A stretch of DNA of 22,973 nt. It comes from CAYYWV01 sp964475385. GTDB taxonomy: Bacteria; Pseudomonadota; Alphaproteobacteria; JAAXGF01. The stretch spans positions 1 to 22,973 of the forward strand of contig CAYYWV010000040.1 of assembly GCA_964475385.1 (NCBI GenBank). The letters run 5' to 3'. The notes under the pieces were generated by a model, which made no database searches, was not told where the DNA came from, and saw only the letters and a program-made list of their open reading frames with translations. Below are positions 11,290 through 17,987 of this stretch, piece by piece. Position numbers and translations under genes: made by a program. Within the stretch, counting starts at the first letter, position 1. Each line of letters begins with the position of its first letter.

Positions 11290-11912
11290 GTTTTGACGGC
11301 TCCGGGGCGGATCATCTCGAAGACCTCCTCGACGCTCGCATAGTCCATATAGCCGAGCCGGGCGACCGGGCGGAAGCGGCGCACGTCCACCCGACCGTCG
11401 ACGATGACCGAATCGTCGATATGGACCGCGACCACCCGGCCCAACACGAGGGCGTTGGACGTGCCGTCGCGCGCCGGCGGCAACGTTACGGTCTGAAGAT
11501 AGACGCATTCGAGATGCGCCGGCGCGCCCTTGACCCGCGGCGGGCGCACCCGGCGCGACGGCAGGGTTTCGAGTCCCGCGAGCGCGAACTCGTCGATCCC
11601 GGGGCCGACCTCGGCCGAGGTCGCGTTCATCGCCTCGCGGAGCGCGTGGGGCACGACGTTGACCACGAACTCGCCGGTCGCCTCGACGTTGCGGCGCGTA
11701 TCCTTCAGGCCCCCGTCGGCGGCGCGCCCGCCCGGACAGAACATGACCATCGGCGGGTCGGTCGCGACCGCGTTGAAGTAGGAGTACGGCGCGAGATTGA
11801 CCACGCCCGCGGGGTCCACGCTCGAGATCCAGCCGATCGGCCGCGGCGCGATCAGGGCCTTGAAGGGATTGTGGGGCAGCCCGTGATCGCCTTGTTCGGG
11901 TTCGTAGTACAC
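11286..11912 (-). CDS. Flavin reductase-like, FMN-binding split-barrel protein
   Basis: The 208-residue product is a flavin-reductase-domain protein. Relatives bind FMN in a split-barrel fold and either reduce flavin for partner monooxygenases or act as uncharacterised FMN proteins. Typical segments are HNPFKALIAPRPIGWISS near the N-terminus, NLAPYSYFNAVATDPPMV, and GEFVVNVV. GTG 11912 is chosen as start because AAGGAG (11924-11919) lies 6 bases upstream and the resulting N-terminus (MYYEPEQGDHGLPHNPFKA) looks like that of family members. A GTG at 11927, overlapping the kinase stop as GTGA, would add five residues and has no ribosome binding site. The gene lies 11 bp after the kinase gene and overlaps the dioxygenase start. 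The redox partner and substrate are unknown. Confidence 0.88.
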   Translation of the reverse strand: MYYEPEQGDHGLPHNPFKALIAPRPIGWISSVDPAGVVNLAPYSYFNAVATDPPMVMFCPGGRAADGGLKDTRRNVEATGEFVVNVVPHALREAMNATSAEVGPGIDEFALAGLETLPSRRVRPPRVKGAPAHLECVYLQTVTLPPARDGTSNALVLGRVVAVHIDDSVIVDGRVDVRRFRPVARLGYMDYASVEEVFEMIRPGAVKT

Positions 11913-11923
11913 AAGCCTCTCCT

Positions 11924-12916
11924 TCACGCGAGCAGGGATGCGGCGAGCCGGGCGAGGTCGGCCTCGGGCCGCGCGCCCATATGGCCGATCACCTCGGCGG
12001 CGGCGAGCCCGCCGAGGCGCGCGCAGCGGGCCAGGTCGAGGCCGCGGGCGAGCCCGTAGAGAAAGCCGCCCGCATAGAGATCGCCCGCCCCGGTGGTGTC
12101 GACGATCCGGGCCACCGGCTCGGCGTCGATCACGTGGACCTCGCCGTCGGCGACGATCACCGAGCCCTTGGGCCCCCGCGTCAGCGCCGCGATCGGGCAG
12201 CGGCCGCGCACCTTCTGGAGCGCCGAATCGAAGTCCCCGACCTCATAAAGCGACATGATCTCGGCCTCGTTGGCGAACAGGATATCGACGTGATCGTCGA
12301 TCAGCGCGCGGAACTCGTCGCGGTGGCGGTCGACGCAGAACGGGTCCGAAAGCGTGAGCGCGACCCGGCGGCCGTTCTCGTGGGCGATGCGGTAGGCCTT
12401 GCGGAAGGCCTCCTTGGCGGCCGGCGGATCCCAGAGATAGCCTTCGAGATAGGTGATCGCGGCCGCCGCGATGCGGGCCTCGTCGATCTCGTCCGGGCCG
12501 AGCTCGACGCAGGCGCCGAGATAGGTGCACATGGTGCGCTGGGCGTCGGGAGTGACGAGGATCAGCGAGCGCGCGGTCGGCGGGCCGTCGGCCGCGGGCG
12601 GGGTCTCGAAAGCGACGCCGGCGGCGCGGAGATCGTGGGCGAAGACCGCGCCGAGCTGGTCGTCGCGGACCTTGCCGATGAAGCCCGCCCGGCCGCCGAA
12701 GGCCGCAAGCCCGACCATGGTGTTGGCCGCCGAGCCGCCCGAAATTTCGATCCCCGGCCCCATGGCCGCGTACAGCCGCTCGGCGCTTTCGGCGTCGATC
12801 AGGGTCATCGCGCCCTTGGCGAGATCGTGCTCGACGAGAAAGGACTCGTCGGCGTGCGCGAGCACGTCGACGATGGCGTTGCCGATGCCGACGACATCGA
12901 GCGGCGTCTCGCCCAT
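11924..12916 (-). CDS. PfkB-family sugar/nucleoside kinase, probably adenosine kinase
   Basis: The 330-residue protein is a ribokinase/PfkB-fold kinase. It shows the N-terminal substrate motif SGGSAANTMVGLAAFGG (about 59-75) and the C-terminal signature DTTGAGDLYAGGFLYGLA (about 273-290), with the anion-hole and catalytic-base motif GAGD at 276-279. The overall pattern (DVVGIGNAIVDVLA opening, LSDPFCVDRHRDEF, LFANEAE) is that of alphaproteobacterial proteins annotated as adenosine kinases, which make AMP from adenosine. Sugar specificity cannot be excluded from sequence alone. ATG 12916 is preferred because GGAGGAGGG lies about 6 bases upstream; a TTG at 12940 is in frame but falls within that leader. 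It is first in an operon with the flavin-reductase and dioxygenase genes and divergent from the amidase gene. Confidence 0.88.
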   Translation of the reverse strand: MGETPLDVVGIGNAIVDVLAHADESFLVEHDLAKGAMTLIDAESAERLYAAMGPGIEISGGSAANTMVGLAAFGGRAGFIGKVRDDQLGAVFAHDLRAAGVAFETPPAADGPPTARSLILVTPDAQRTMCTYLGACVELGPDEIDEARIAAAAITYLEGYLWDPPAAKEAFRKAYRIAHENGRRVALTLSDPFCVDRHRDEFRALIDDHVDILFANEAEIMSLYEVGDFDSALQKVRGRCPIAALTRGPKGSVIVADGEVHVIDAEPVARIVDTTGAGDLYAGGFLYGLARGLDLARCARLGGLAAAEVIGHMGARPEADLARLAASLLA

Positions 12917-12948
12917 GCGGCTCCCTCCTCCGTTCTCCAAAGGGAGCT

Positions 12949-12976
12949 AGCATAATCGGCCGCGGCGCGGCGGCAA
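12949..12976 (-). promoter_or_regulatory. Candidate promoter of the kinase operon
   Basis: On the minus strand TTGCCG (12976-12971) and TATGCT (12954-12949) are 16 bases apart, each with 4 of 6 matches to the sigma-70 consensus. A start near 12942 gives a leader of about 26 bases that contains the strong GGAGG ribosome binding site. Confidence 0.4.
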
Positions 12977-12984
12977 CCGCTCTC

Positions 12985-13014
12985 TGTACAGGAACCGGGC
13001 GGGCGGGCGATACT
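12985..13014 (+). promoter_or_regulatory. Candidate promoter of the amidase gene
   Basis: TGTACA (12985-12990) and GATACT (13009-13014) are 18 bases apart, each with 4 of 6 consensus matches. The likely start near 13021 would precede the AGGGGAG ribosome binding site. An alternative -10, CATAAT (12951-12956), has no recognisable -35. Confidence 0.25.
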
Positions 13015-13038
13015 CGCCTCAGGCCAGGGGAGCGCTTC

Positions 13039-14481
13039 ATGTCCGATCTCGTCTCGCTCACGGCCCGCGAGGCCGTCTCGCTGTTGCGCAAGGGCGCGGT
13101 CTCGCCGCTCGAGCTCATCGCCGCCGCCGAGGCGCGAATCGAGGCGGTCGAGGGCCGGGTGAACGCGCTTCCGACGCTGTGCCTCGAGCGCGCCCGGGAG
13201 CGCGCGCGGCGGCTGATGGCGCGCCCCATGGAAGACCGCGGCCTGCTCGCCGGGCTGCCGCTCGCAATCAAGGATCTCGTCGACGTCGCCGGCGTGCGCA
13301 CGACCTACGGCTCGCCGATCTACGCCGATCACGCGCCGGCGCGCTCCGACATTCTGGTCGAAACGCTCGAGGCCCGCGGCGGGATCGTGATCGGCAAGTC
13401 GAACACGCCCGAGTTCGGCGCCGGGGCCAACACCTTCAACGAGGTCTTCGGGCGGACGCGCAACCCTTGGGATCTGCGAATGACCTGCGGGGGCTCGTCG
13501 GGCGGGTCGGCGGTCGCGCTCGCGACCGGCGAGGTCTGGCTCGCCTCGGGCTCGGACCTCGGCGGCAGCCTGCGCACGCCGGCGAGCTTCTGCGCCGTCG
13601 TCGGCCTGCGGCCGAGCCCGGGGCGGGTCGCGCGCGGGCCCGCGCCCTTGCCCTTCGGCACGCTCTCGGTCGAAGGGCCGATGGCGCGCACCGTGGGCGA
13701 CGCGGCGCTGATGCTCGATGCGCTGGCCGGCGCGCACCCGGCCGACCCGCTGAGTCTGCCTGCGCCCGGGCGGCCCTTCCTCGCCGCGGCCGAAGCGCCC
13801 GAGGCCCCGCGCCGGGTGGCGTTCAGCCGCGATCTCGGCGTCACCCCGATCGACGCCGAGGTCGCCGAAATCTGCGCCCGCGCCGCGGCGCGCTTCGCCG
13901 ACATGGGCGCCGCGGTCGAAGAGGCGCAGCCCGACTTCTCGGATGCGGTCGAGACCTTCCAGACCTTGCGCGCGGCCCAGTTCGCGGCCGCCATGGCCCC
14001 CCTGCTCGCGGCCGAGCGCGACCGGCTCAAGCCCGAGATCGTCTGGAACATCGAGAAGGGGCTGGCGCTCGACGCCGAGGCCATCGGCCGGGCGATGCGC
14101 GCCCGCGGCGCGCTCCACCGCCGCATGATCTCCTTCTTCGAGACTTACGACCTGCTCGTCTGCCCGGCGGCCGCCGCGCCCCCTTTCCCCGTCGAGCAGC
14201 GCTATGTCACCGAGATCGCCGGCCACCGTTTCGACGAGGGCGACTATGTCGCCTGGCTCGCGATCACCTTCGCGCTCACGCTCACCGCCTGCCCGGTCCT
14301 CGCGCTGCCCGCGGGCTTCACCGCGGCGGGCCTGCCGGTGGGCCTCCAGATCGTGGGCCCGCCCAGGGGCGAGGCCCGGGCGCTCGCCGCCGGGGCCCTG
14401 TTCGAGGCCGCGACCGGCATCGCGCGCGCCCTGCCCATTGCGCCGCGGTCGCGAGCCGAGCCGCAGGCCCTCGGTCCTTGA
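13039..14481 (+). CDS. Amidase signature family hydrolase
   Basis: The 480-residue protein is an amidase-signature enzyme, which hydrolyses C-N bonds of amides through a Ser-cisSer-Lys triad. The triad is visible: K78 in LAIKDLVDVAG, the cis-serine in GGSSGGSA (151-158, probably S154), and nucleophile S177 in GSDLGGSLRTP. The length matches the family. The substrate is unknown. GatA is less likely, because no gatC or gatB is adjacent and the C-terminal half (FALTLTACPVLALPAGFT, GLPVGLQIVG) is that of general amidases. AGGGGAG lies about 7 bases before the ATG. The gene is divergent from the kinase operon, and 102 bp separate it from the next gene on the same strand. Confidence 0.93.
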   Translation: MSDLVSLTAREAVSLLRKGAVSPLELIAAAEARIEAVEGRVNALPTLCLERARERARRLMARPMEDRGLLAGLPLAIKDLVDVAGVRTTYGSPIYADHAPARSDILVETLEARGGIVIGKSNTPEFGAGANTFNEVFGRTRNPWDLRMTCGGSSGGSAVALATGEVWLASGSDLGGSLRTPASFCAVVGLRPSPGRVARGPAPLPFGTLSVEGPMARTVGDAALMLDALAGAHPADPLSLPAPGRPFLAAAEAPEAPRRVAFSRDLGVTPIDAEVAEICARAAARFADMGAAVEEAQPDFSDAVETFQTLRAAQFAAAMAPLLAAERDRLKPEIVWNIEKGLALDAEAIGRAMRARGALHRRMISFFETYDLLVCPAAAAPPFPVEQRYVTEIAGHRFDEGDYVAWLAITFALTLTACPVLALPAGFTAAGLPVGLQIVGPPRGEARALAAGALFEAATGIARALPIAPRSRAEPQALGP

Positions 14482-14499
14482 GCGACGGAGATAGAGATT

Positions 14500-14529
14500 G
14501 AGCGGCGACAAGGCGAAACGCCGTTGCTC
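14500..14529 (+). terminator. Weak hairpin after the amidase gene
   Basis: A stem forms between GCGAC/GGCG and CGCC/GTTGC, with a two-base bulge and an AAA loop (core 14505-14528), 20-odd bases after the amidase stop. No U run follows, so it may be a Rho-independent terminator of low efficiency, an RNA-stability element, or nothing. Confidence 0.25.
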
Positions 14530-14583
14530 ACGCCCGCGCGAGCGGCTACATAGAACGCCCGTCCAACCTGAGCGATCCCGCCC

Positions 14584-15348
14584 ATGATCTCGGCGTTCGC
14601 GACCGCCCTCGGTCAACTCGGCGATCCTCCCATCCGGGCCGTGATCTGGCGGGTCGCGCTGTGGACGGCGCTGATCTTCGCGGCCCTCGGCTGGGGGCTG
14701 TGGTCTCTGATCTCGGGCTTCGATCCGTCGTCGAGCCTCGCCTTCATCCCTTACGACTGGCTGCGCGAACCCTTGGTCGCGACGGTCGGCTTCGTGGTCG
14801 CGGTGATCGGGGGCTTCGTGGTCTTCGCCCTGTTCTGGCTCCTGTTCGCCTCGATCGTCCAGTTCGTGAGCGGCTTCTACCTCGAGCGCGTGATCGCCGC
14901 GGTCGAGGCCCGCCACTACCCCGACCTGCCGCCCGCGCGCAGCCCGGGCGTCGCCGAGACCCTGGCCGCGACGGTGCGGTTCTTCGGGGTGCTCGTGGCG
15001 CTCAACCTCTTGGCGTTGCCGTTCTATTTGATCCCGACCGTCGGCCTCGCGGTGTTCTACGCGCTCAACGGCTACCTGCTGGGCCGCGAGAACTTCGAGC
15101 TTGTCGCCATGCGGAGGCTCGACGCGCGCGCCATGGGACGGCTGCGCCGGCGTCACCGCGGCCGGCTTCTGGCGGCGGGGCTGATCGTCACCGTGCTGAT
15201 GTCGCTGCCGGTCCTCAACCTGGTCGCGCCGATCGTCGCCGCGGCGGCGATGGTCCATATCGTCATGGCGATGCCCGGGGCGACGGAGGCCGCCGCCTTG
15301 CCCGCCGCGCGCGGAGCCGGAACCGGTGCGCCGGCGCAGACCGACTGA
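14584..15348 (+). CDS. EI24 domain-containing (CysZ-like) membrane protein
   Basis: The 254-residue inner-membrane protein belongs to the EI24/CysZ family; CysZ members take up sulfate, but most alphaproteobacterial members are uncharacterised. Hydrophobic segments lie at about 24-45, 66-92, 132-162 and 195-228. The loop NGYLLGRENFELVAMRR (about 162-178) is the most recognisable family signature. The C-terminal 25 residues are Ala/Gly-rich and probably disordered. No clear ribosome binding site precedes the ATG. The gene overlaps the following lipoprotein gene by 23 bp, so the two are likely co-transcribed and coupled. No sulfur-assimilation gene is nearby, so sulfate transport is not supported by context. 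Confidence 0.85.
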   Translation: MISAFATALGQLGDPPIRAVIWRVALWTALIFAALGWGLWSLISGFDPSSSLAFIPYDWLREPLVATVGFVVAVIGGFVVFALFWLLFASIVQFVSGFYLERVIAAVEARHYPDLPPARSPGVAETLAATVRFFGVLVALNLLALPFYLIPTVGLAVFYALNGYLLGRENFELVAMRRLDARAMGRLRRRHRGRLLAAGLIVTVLMSLPVLNLVAPIVAAAAMVHIVMAMPGATEAAALPAARGAGTGAPAQTD

Positions 15349-16054
15349 CCGCGCTTTGCGTTCGCCGACGCGGTCGGCGCGCGTTGGTCTCGGCGGAGCG
15401 TCCGCCATGGTCCTCGCATTCGCGCTCGCGGCGTGCGCGGCCCCGCCGCCGGCGACTGACGCGCCCGCGAACGCTTCGTCGTCGCCGGCCGCCGTCCCGT
15501 CGTCGCCGCCATTGGCGTCCTCGGCCGCGCCTCGAGACGCCGCAAGCCCTGCCCCTGAGGCCAAGACCGAGGCCAAGACCGAGGACACGGCCGCCGCCGC
15601 GCCCGTCCCGGAGGGCGCGCCCGCCCCGCAAAGCGCGGATAGCGCCGCGCCGGCGTCTCCTGCGGAACAACCGGTTGCGAAAGCGGAAGCGGCGCAGCCC
15701 GGCTCCGAGAACGCCGCGCCCGCGCCTAAGGAGGCGGGGGTTTCACAACCTGAAACTACGCTCGCCTCTCTGCCGCCGGGACCGCCGCCGGTCGACGACG
15801 ACCCCGACCAGGTGATGGGGCTCGACCGCGCCGGCCTCGCGGCGCTTCTCGGCGCGCCCGGGTTCACGCGCCGCGAGGCGGGCGCGCAGGTCTGGCAGTA
15901 CCGCCTGCGGGACTGCGTGCTCGACGTTTTTCTCTATGGCGAGGCGGACGGGCGTTTCCGCGTCACCTACTACGAGTTCCGCGGCGAGCGGCTCGATCCC
16001 GCGGGCGAACGGCGGTGCTTTCGGACGCTGCTCGGCGCGGCCGAGCCGGGTTAG
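15326..16054 (+). CDS. Putative lipoprotein with conserved C-terminal domain, function unknown
   Basis: The 242-residue product has an Arg-rich n-region, a hydrophobic core (about 20-36) and a lipobox LAAC at 34-37, so it is probably lipidated on C37. Residues 38 to about 155 are a Pro/Ala/Ser/Glu-rich spacer. The compact C-terminal domain (about 160-238) contains LLGAPGFTRREAGAQVWQYR, DCVLDVFLYGEADG and RRCFRTLLG, with cysteines C197 and C231 that could pair. It resembles, from memory, a small lipoprotein domain found near nth in other Alphaproteobacteria, possibly BamE/SmpA-like; this is unproven. The GTG start (15326) has GGAG 9 bases upstream and overlaps the EI24 gene. The last 92 bases overlap the 3' end of the convergent nth gene. 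Confidence 0.75.
   Translation: MRRRRPTDRALRSPTRSARVGLGGASAMVLAFALAACAAPPPATDAPANASSSPAAVPSSPPLASSAAPRDAASPAPEAKTEAKTEDTAAAAPVPEGAPAPQSADSAAPASPAEQPVAKAEAAQPGSENAAPAPKEAGVSQPETTLASLPPGPPPVDDDPDQVMGLDRAGLAALLGAPGFTRREAGAQVWQYRLRDCVLDVFLYGEADGRFRVTYYEFRGERLDPAGERRCFRTLLGAAEPG
15557..15580 (+). repeat. Tandem 12-base repeat inside the lipoprotein spacer
   Basis: GAGGCCAAGACC occurs twice in direct succession, followed by a further GAGG, and encodes the repeated tetrapeptide E-A-K-T. It lies in the disordered spacer, where changes in repeat number would alter only the length. It is a two-copy repeat and could be chance. Confidence 0.5.
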
Positions 16055-16712
16055 ACGCGCGCTTCGGGTCCGGCGGCGGGGCTTCGGTCTTGGCCGGCCA
16101 GGCGCAAAGGTCGCGCGCCACGCAGCGCCAGCATTCGGGCTTGCGCGCCTTGCAGACGTAGCGCCCGTGGAGGATGAGCCAGTGATGGGCGTGCCGCCGC
16201 CAGGCCGGCGGAATGACGCGCTCGAGCCGCTCCTGGACCGCCTGCGGGGTCTTGGCGGGCGCGAGCCCGGTGCGGTTGGCGACCCGAAAGACATGGGTAT
16301 CCACCGCGATCGTAGGCTCGCCGAAGGCGGTGTTGAGCACCACGCTCGCGGTCTTGCGCCCGACCCCGGGGAGCGCCTCGAGCGCCTTGCGGTCGTTCGG
16401 CACCTGGCCCCCGTAGCGCTCGAGCAGGATGCGGCTGAGCGCGATAATATTGCGCGCCTTGCCGTTGTAGAGCCCGATGGTCTTGATGTAATCGCGCAGG
16501 CCCTCTTCGCCGAGGGCGACCATCTTTTCGGGCGTATCCGCGTCTCTGAACAGGCGCGCGGTCGCCTTGTTGACCGAGGCGTCGGTCGCCTGGGCGGAGA
16601 GCACGACCGCGACCAGCAGCGTATACGGCGTGTGGTATTCGAGCTCGGATCGCGGCGCCGGGTTCTCGGCGGCGAGGCGGCGGAAGAACTCGTCTATGTC
16701 GGCGCGTTTCAT
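15963..16712 (-). CDS. nth: Endonuclease III, first copy
   Basis: The enzyme is a bifunctional DNA glycosylase/AP lyase that removes oxidised pyrimidines. The 249-residue product has the full family pattern with E. coli numbering. SAQATD contains the helix-filling Q41. The hairpin LPGVGRK carries catalytic K120, VDTH carries catalytic D138, and the 4Fe-4S ligands C187, C194, C197 and C203 have C-x6-C-x2-C-x5-C spacing. After about residue 215 comes an extra Arg/Pro/Ser-rich tail of some 33 residues, encoded antisense to the lipoprotein gene end. It is probably not part of the conserved fold. No ribosome binding site precedes the ATG, and a promoter -10 lies only 8 bases upstream. A paralogue lies at 17195-17845. 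Confidence 0.95.
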   Translation of the reverse strand: MKRADIDEFFRRLAAENPAPRSELEYHTPYTLLVAVVLSAQATDASVNKATARLFRDADTPEKMVALGEEGLRDYIKTIGLYNGKARNIIALSRILLERYGGQVPNDRKALEALPGVGRKTASVVLNTAFGEPTIAVDTHVFRVANRTGLAPAKTPQAVQERLERVIPPAWRRHAHHWLILHGRYVCKARKPECWRCVARDLCAWPAKTEAPPPDPKRASNPARPRRAASESTAVRPRDRAARRGTRSR

Positions 16713-16720
16713 GGCCGGCC

Positions 16721-16749
16721 AGCATAGCGGTGCGGGCGCGCCCCCTCAA
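16721..16749 (-). promoter_or_regulatory. Candidate promoter of the first nth gene
   Basis: On the minus strand TTGAGG (16749-16744) and TATGCT (16726-16721) are 17 bases apart, each with 4 of 6 consensus matches. The -10 ends 8 bases before the ATG, so transcription would start almost at the start codon. Confidence 0.4.
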
Positions 16750-16776
16750 TCGCCGAGGACGGCGGCGCTTTTGCGC

Positions 16777-16782
16777 TATGAT
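16777..16782 (+). promoter_or_regulatory. Candidate -10 element of the VOC gene
   Basis: TATGAT (5 of 6 matches to the -10 consensus) ends 6 bases before the ATG at 16789. No good -35 is seen 16-18 bases upstream. If functional, the mRNA would be leaderless. Confidence 0.35.
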
Positions 16783-16788
16783 CGACGG

Positions 16789-17169
16789 ATGATGAAGATC
16801 GACCGCATCGACCATTTCGTGCTCACCGTTCGCGACGTCGAGGCGAGCGCGGCGTTCTACGCCCGCGTTCTCGGCATGGAGCGGGTCGCCTTCGGCGAGG
16901 GCCGCCTGGCGTTGCGCTTCGGCCGCCACAAGATCAACCTGCACCCCGCCGCGCGCCCGTTCGAACCCAAGGCCGCGCGCGCCGCCCCGGGCTCGGCCGA
17001 CGTCTGCCTGATCGTCGAAGACGGCATCGAGGCCGCGATCGCCCATCTTGCGGCCGAGGGCGTCGCCATCGAAGAGGGCCCGGTCGCACGGACCGGGGCC
17101 TGCGGGCCGATCGTCTCGGTCTATATCCGCGATCCCGACGGCAACCTGATCGAGATCGCCGCCTATTGA
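16789..17169 (+). CDS. VOC (glyoxalase-fold) family protein
   Basis: The 126-residue protein has two beta-alpha-beta-beta-beta modules of the vicinal-oxygen-chelate fold. The pattern IDHFVLTVRDVEASAAFYARVLGM, FGEGRLALRFGRHKINLHPA and APGSADVCLIV is close to the VOC group typified by Salmonella STM3117, often annotated as a virulence-associated glyoxalase-like protein. Likely metal ligands are H9 and E122 (NLIEIA), with H52 also near. The substrate is unknown; relatives act on small electrophiles or are uncharacterised. Two start codons in a row (16789, 16792) have no Shine-Dalgarno. The gene lies alone on the plus strand between the two nth copies, with its stop 25 bases from the stop of the second. 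Confidence 0.88.
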   Translation: MMKIDRIDHFVLTVRDVEASAAFYARVLGMERVAFGEGRLALRFGRHKINLHPAARPFEPKAARAAPGSADVCLIVEDGIEAAIAHLAAEGVAIEEGPVARTGACGPIVSVYIRDPDGNLIEIAAY

Positions 17170-17194
17170 GCCCATTGATGCAAGGACTTGGGCG

Positions 17195-17845
17195 TCATTC
17201 GCGCTTCTTCTTGCTCCCGGTCTTGCCCGGCCAGGCGCAAAGGTCGCGGATCAGGCAATGCGCGCAATCGGGGTTGCGCGCCTTACAGACATAGCGCCCG
17301 TGCAGCACCAGCCAGGCCGAGGCCCGCGACTTCCAACGCTCGGGGACGAGGCGGTCGAGGGCGAGCTCGACGGCGAGCGCGGTCTTGCCCTCAGCGAGCC
17401 CGGTGCGTTCGGCGACGCGCCTGACATGGGTATCCACCGCGATCACCGGCTCGCCGAAAGCGGTCGCGAGCACGAAGTTCGCGCTCTTGCGCCCGACGCC
17501 CGGGAGCTGTTCGAGCGCGCAGCGCGTTCGCGGCACCGCGCCGCCGTGGCGCTCGACCAACGCCCGGCTCAGCGCGATCACGTTGCGCGCCTTGCTCCGG
17601 TAGAGGCTGATCGCCTTGATCATCGCGGCGAGCCGCTCCTCGCCGAGAGCGACCATCTTCTCGGGCGTGTCGGCGATTGCGAACAGGCGTTTGGTGGCCT
17701 TGTTGACCGAGGCGTCGGTCGCCCGCGCGGCGAGCACCACGGCGACGAGCAAGGTATAAGGGTCGGAGTGGGCGAGTTCGGTCCGCGGGGACGGATCGGC
17801 GGCCTCGAACCGGCGAAACATCTCCTCGATCTCAGCGGGCGTCAT
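17195..17845 (-). CDS. nth: Endonuclease III paralogue, second copy
   Basis: The 216-residue product has the endonuclease III fold with catalytic K120 (LPGVGRK) and D138 (VDTH) and four 4Fe-4S cysteines in the same C-x6-C-x2-C-x5-C pattern. By hand alignment about 140 of 210 residues match the first copy. Two differences lie in the DNA-contact loops. SAQATD is AARATD here, so the glutamine that fills the space of the flipped base (position 41) is arginine. IGLYN at about 79-83 is ISLYR. This copy lacks the long C-terminal tail and ends in a basic KKKRE. The chosen ATG aligns with the start of the first copy; longer upstream frames have no support. It may have a different lesion preference; this is inference. 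Confidence 0.93.
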   Translation of the reverse strand: MTPAEIEEMFRRFEAADPSPRTELAHSDPYTLLVAVVLAARATDASVNKATKRLFAIADTPEKMVALGEERLAAMIKAISLYRSKARNVIALSRALVERHGGAVPRTRCALEQLPGVGRKSANFVLATAFGEPVIAVDTHVRRVAERTGLAEGKTALAVELALDRLVPERWKSRASAWLVLHGRYVCKARNPDCAHCLIRDLCAWPGKTGSKKKRE

Positions 17846-17852
17846 GGGCGCG

Positions 17853-17880
17853 ATCATACGCTTCGCGCGCGCGCCGACAA
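17853..17880 (-). promoter_or_regulatory. Candidate promoter of the second nth gene
   Basis: On the minus strand TTGTCG (17880-17875, 4 of 6) and TATGAT (17858-17853, 5 of 6) are 16 bases apart. The -10 ends 7 bases before the ATG and no ribosome binding site is present, so a leaderless transcript is likely if the promoter is real. Confidence 0.4.
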
Positions 17881-17968
17881 GCGCTCGGCGCGGCCGCCCG
17901 AATCGCGACATGGGCCGCGCCGGCCGCCCGCGGTCAGCGCTTCGGCTCGAACCGGACGAATAATGCGC

Positions 17969-17974
17969 TATAAT
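17969..17974 (+). promoter_or_regulatory. Consensus -10 element TATAAT before the DUF2244 gene
   Basis: TATAAT is a perfect -10 hexamer, conspicuous in this GC-rich sequence, and lies 13 bases before the ATG at 17988. TAATGCG is repeated 10 bases apart across it (17961, 17971). No clear -35 is present. Its position argues against the upstream in-frame ATG at 17973, which overlaps it. Confidence 0.4.
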
Positions 17975-17987
17975 GCGAATGAGAACC

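Noticed and set aside
11290..11508. 73-codon upstream extension of the dioxygenase gene
   Set aside because: It runs inside the flavin-reductase gene in another frame, is Arg/Gly-rich, and the ATGA overlap gives a natural start at 11289.
12805..15867. 1020-codon minus-strand frame across the amidase, EI24 and lipoprotein genes
   Set aside because: It is antisense to three supported genes, is low complexity and has no domain. The amidase has its full catalytic triad on the other strand.
17170..17194. GCCCA...TGGGC inverted repeat between the VOC gene and the second nth
   Set aside because: Five-base arms with a 14-base loop and no U tract are too weak to call a bidirectional terminator.
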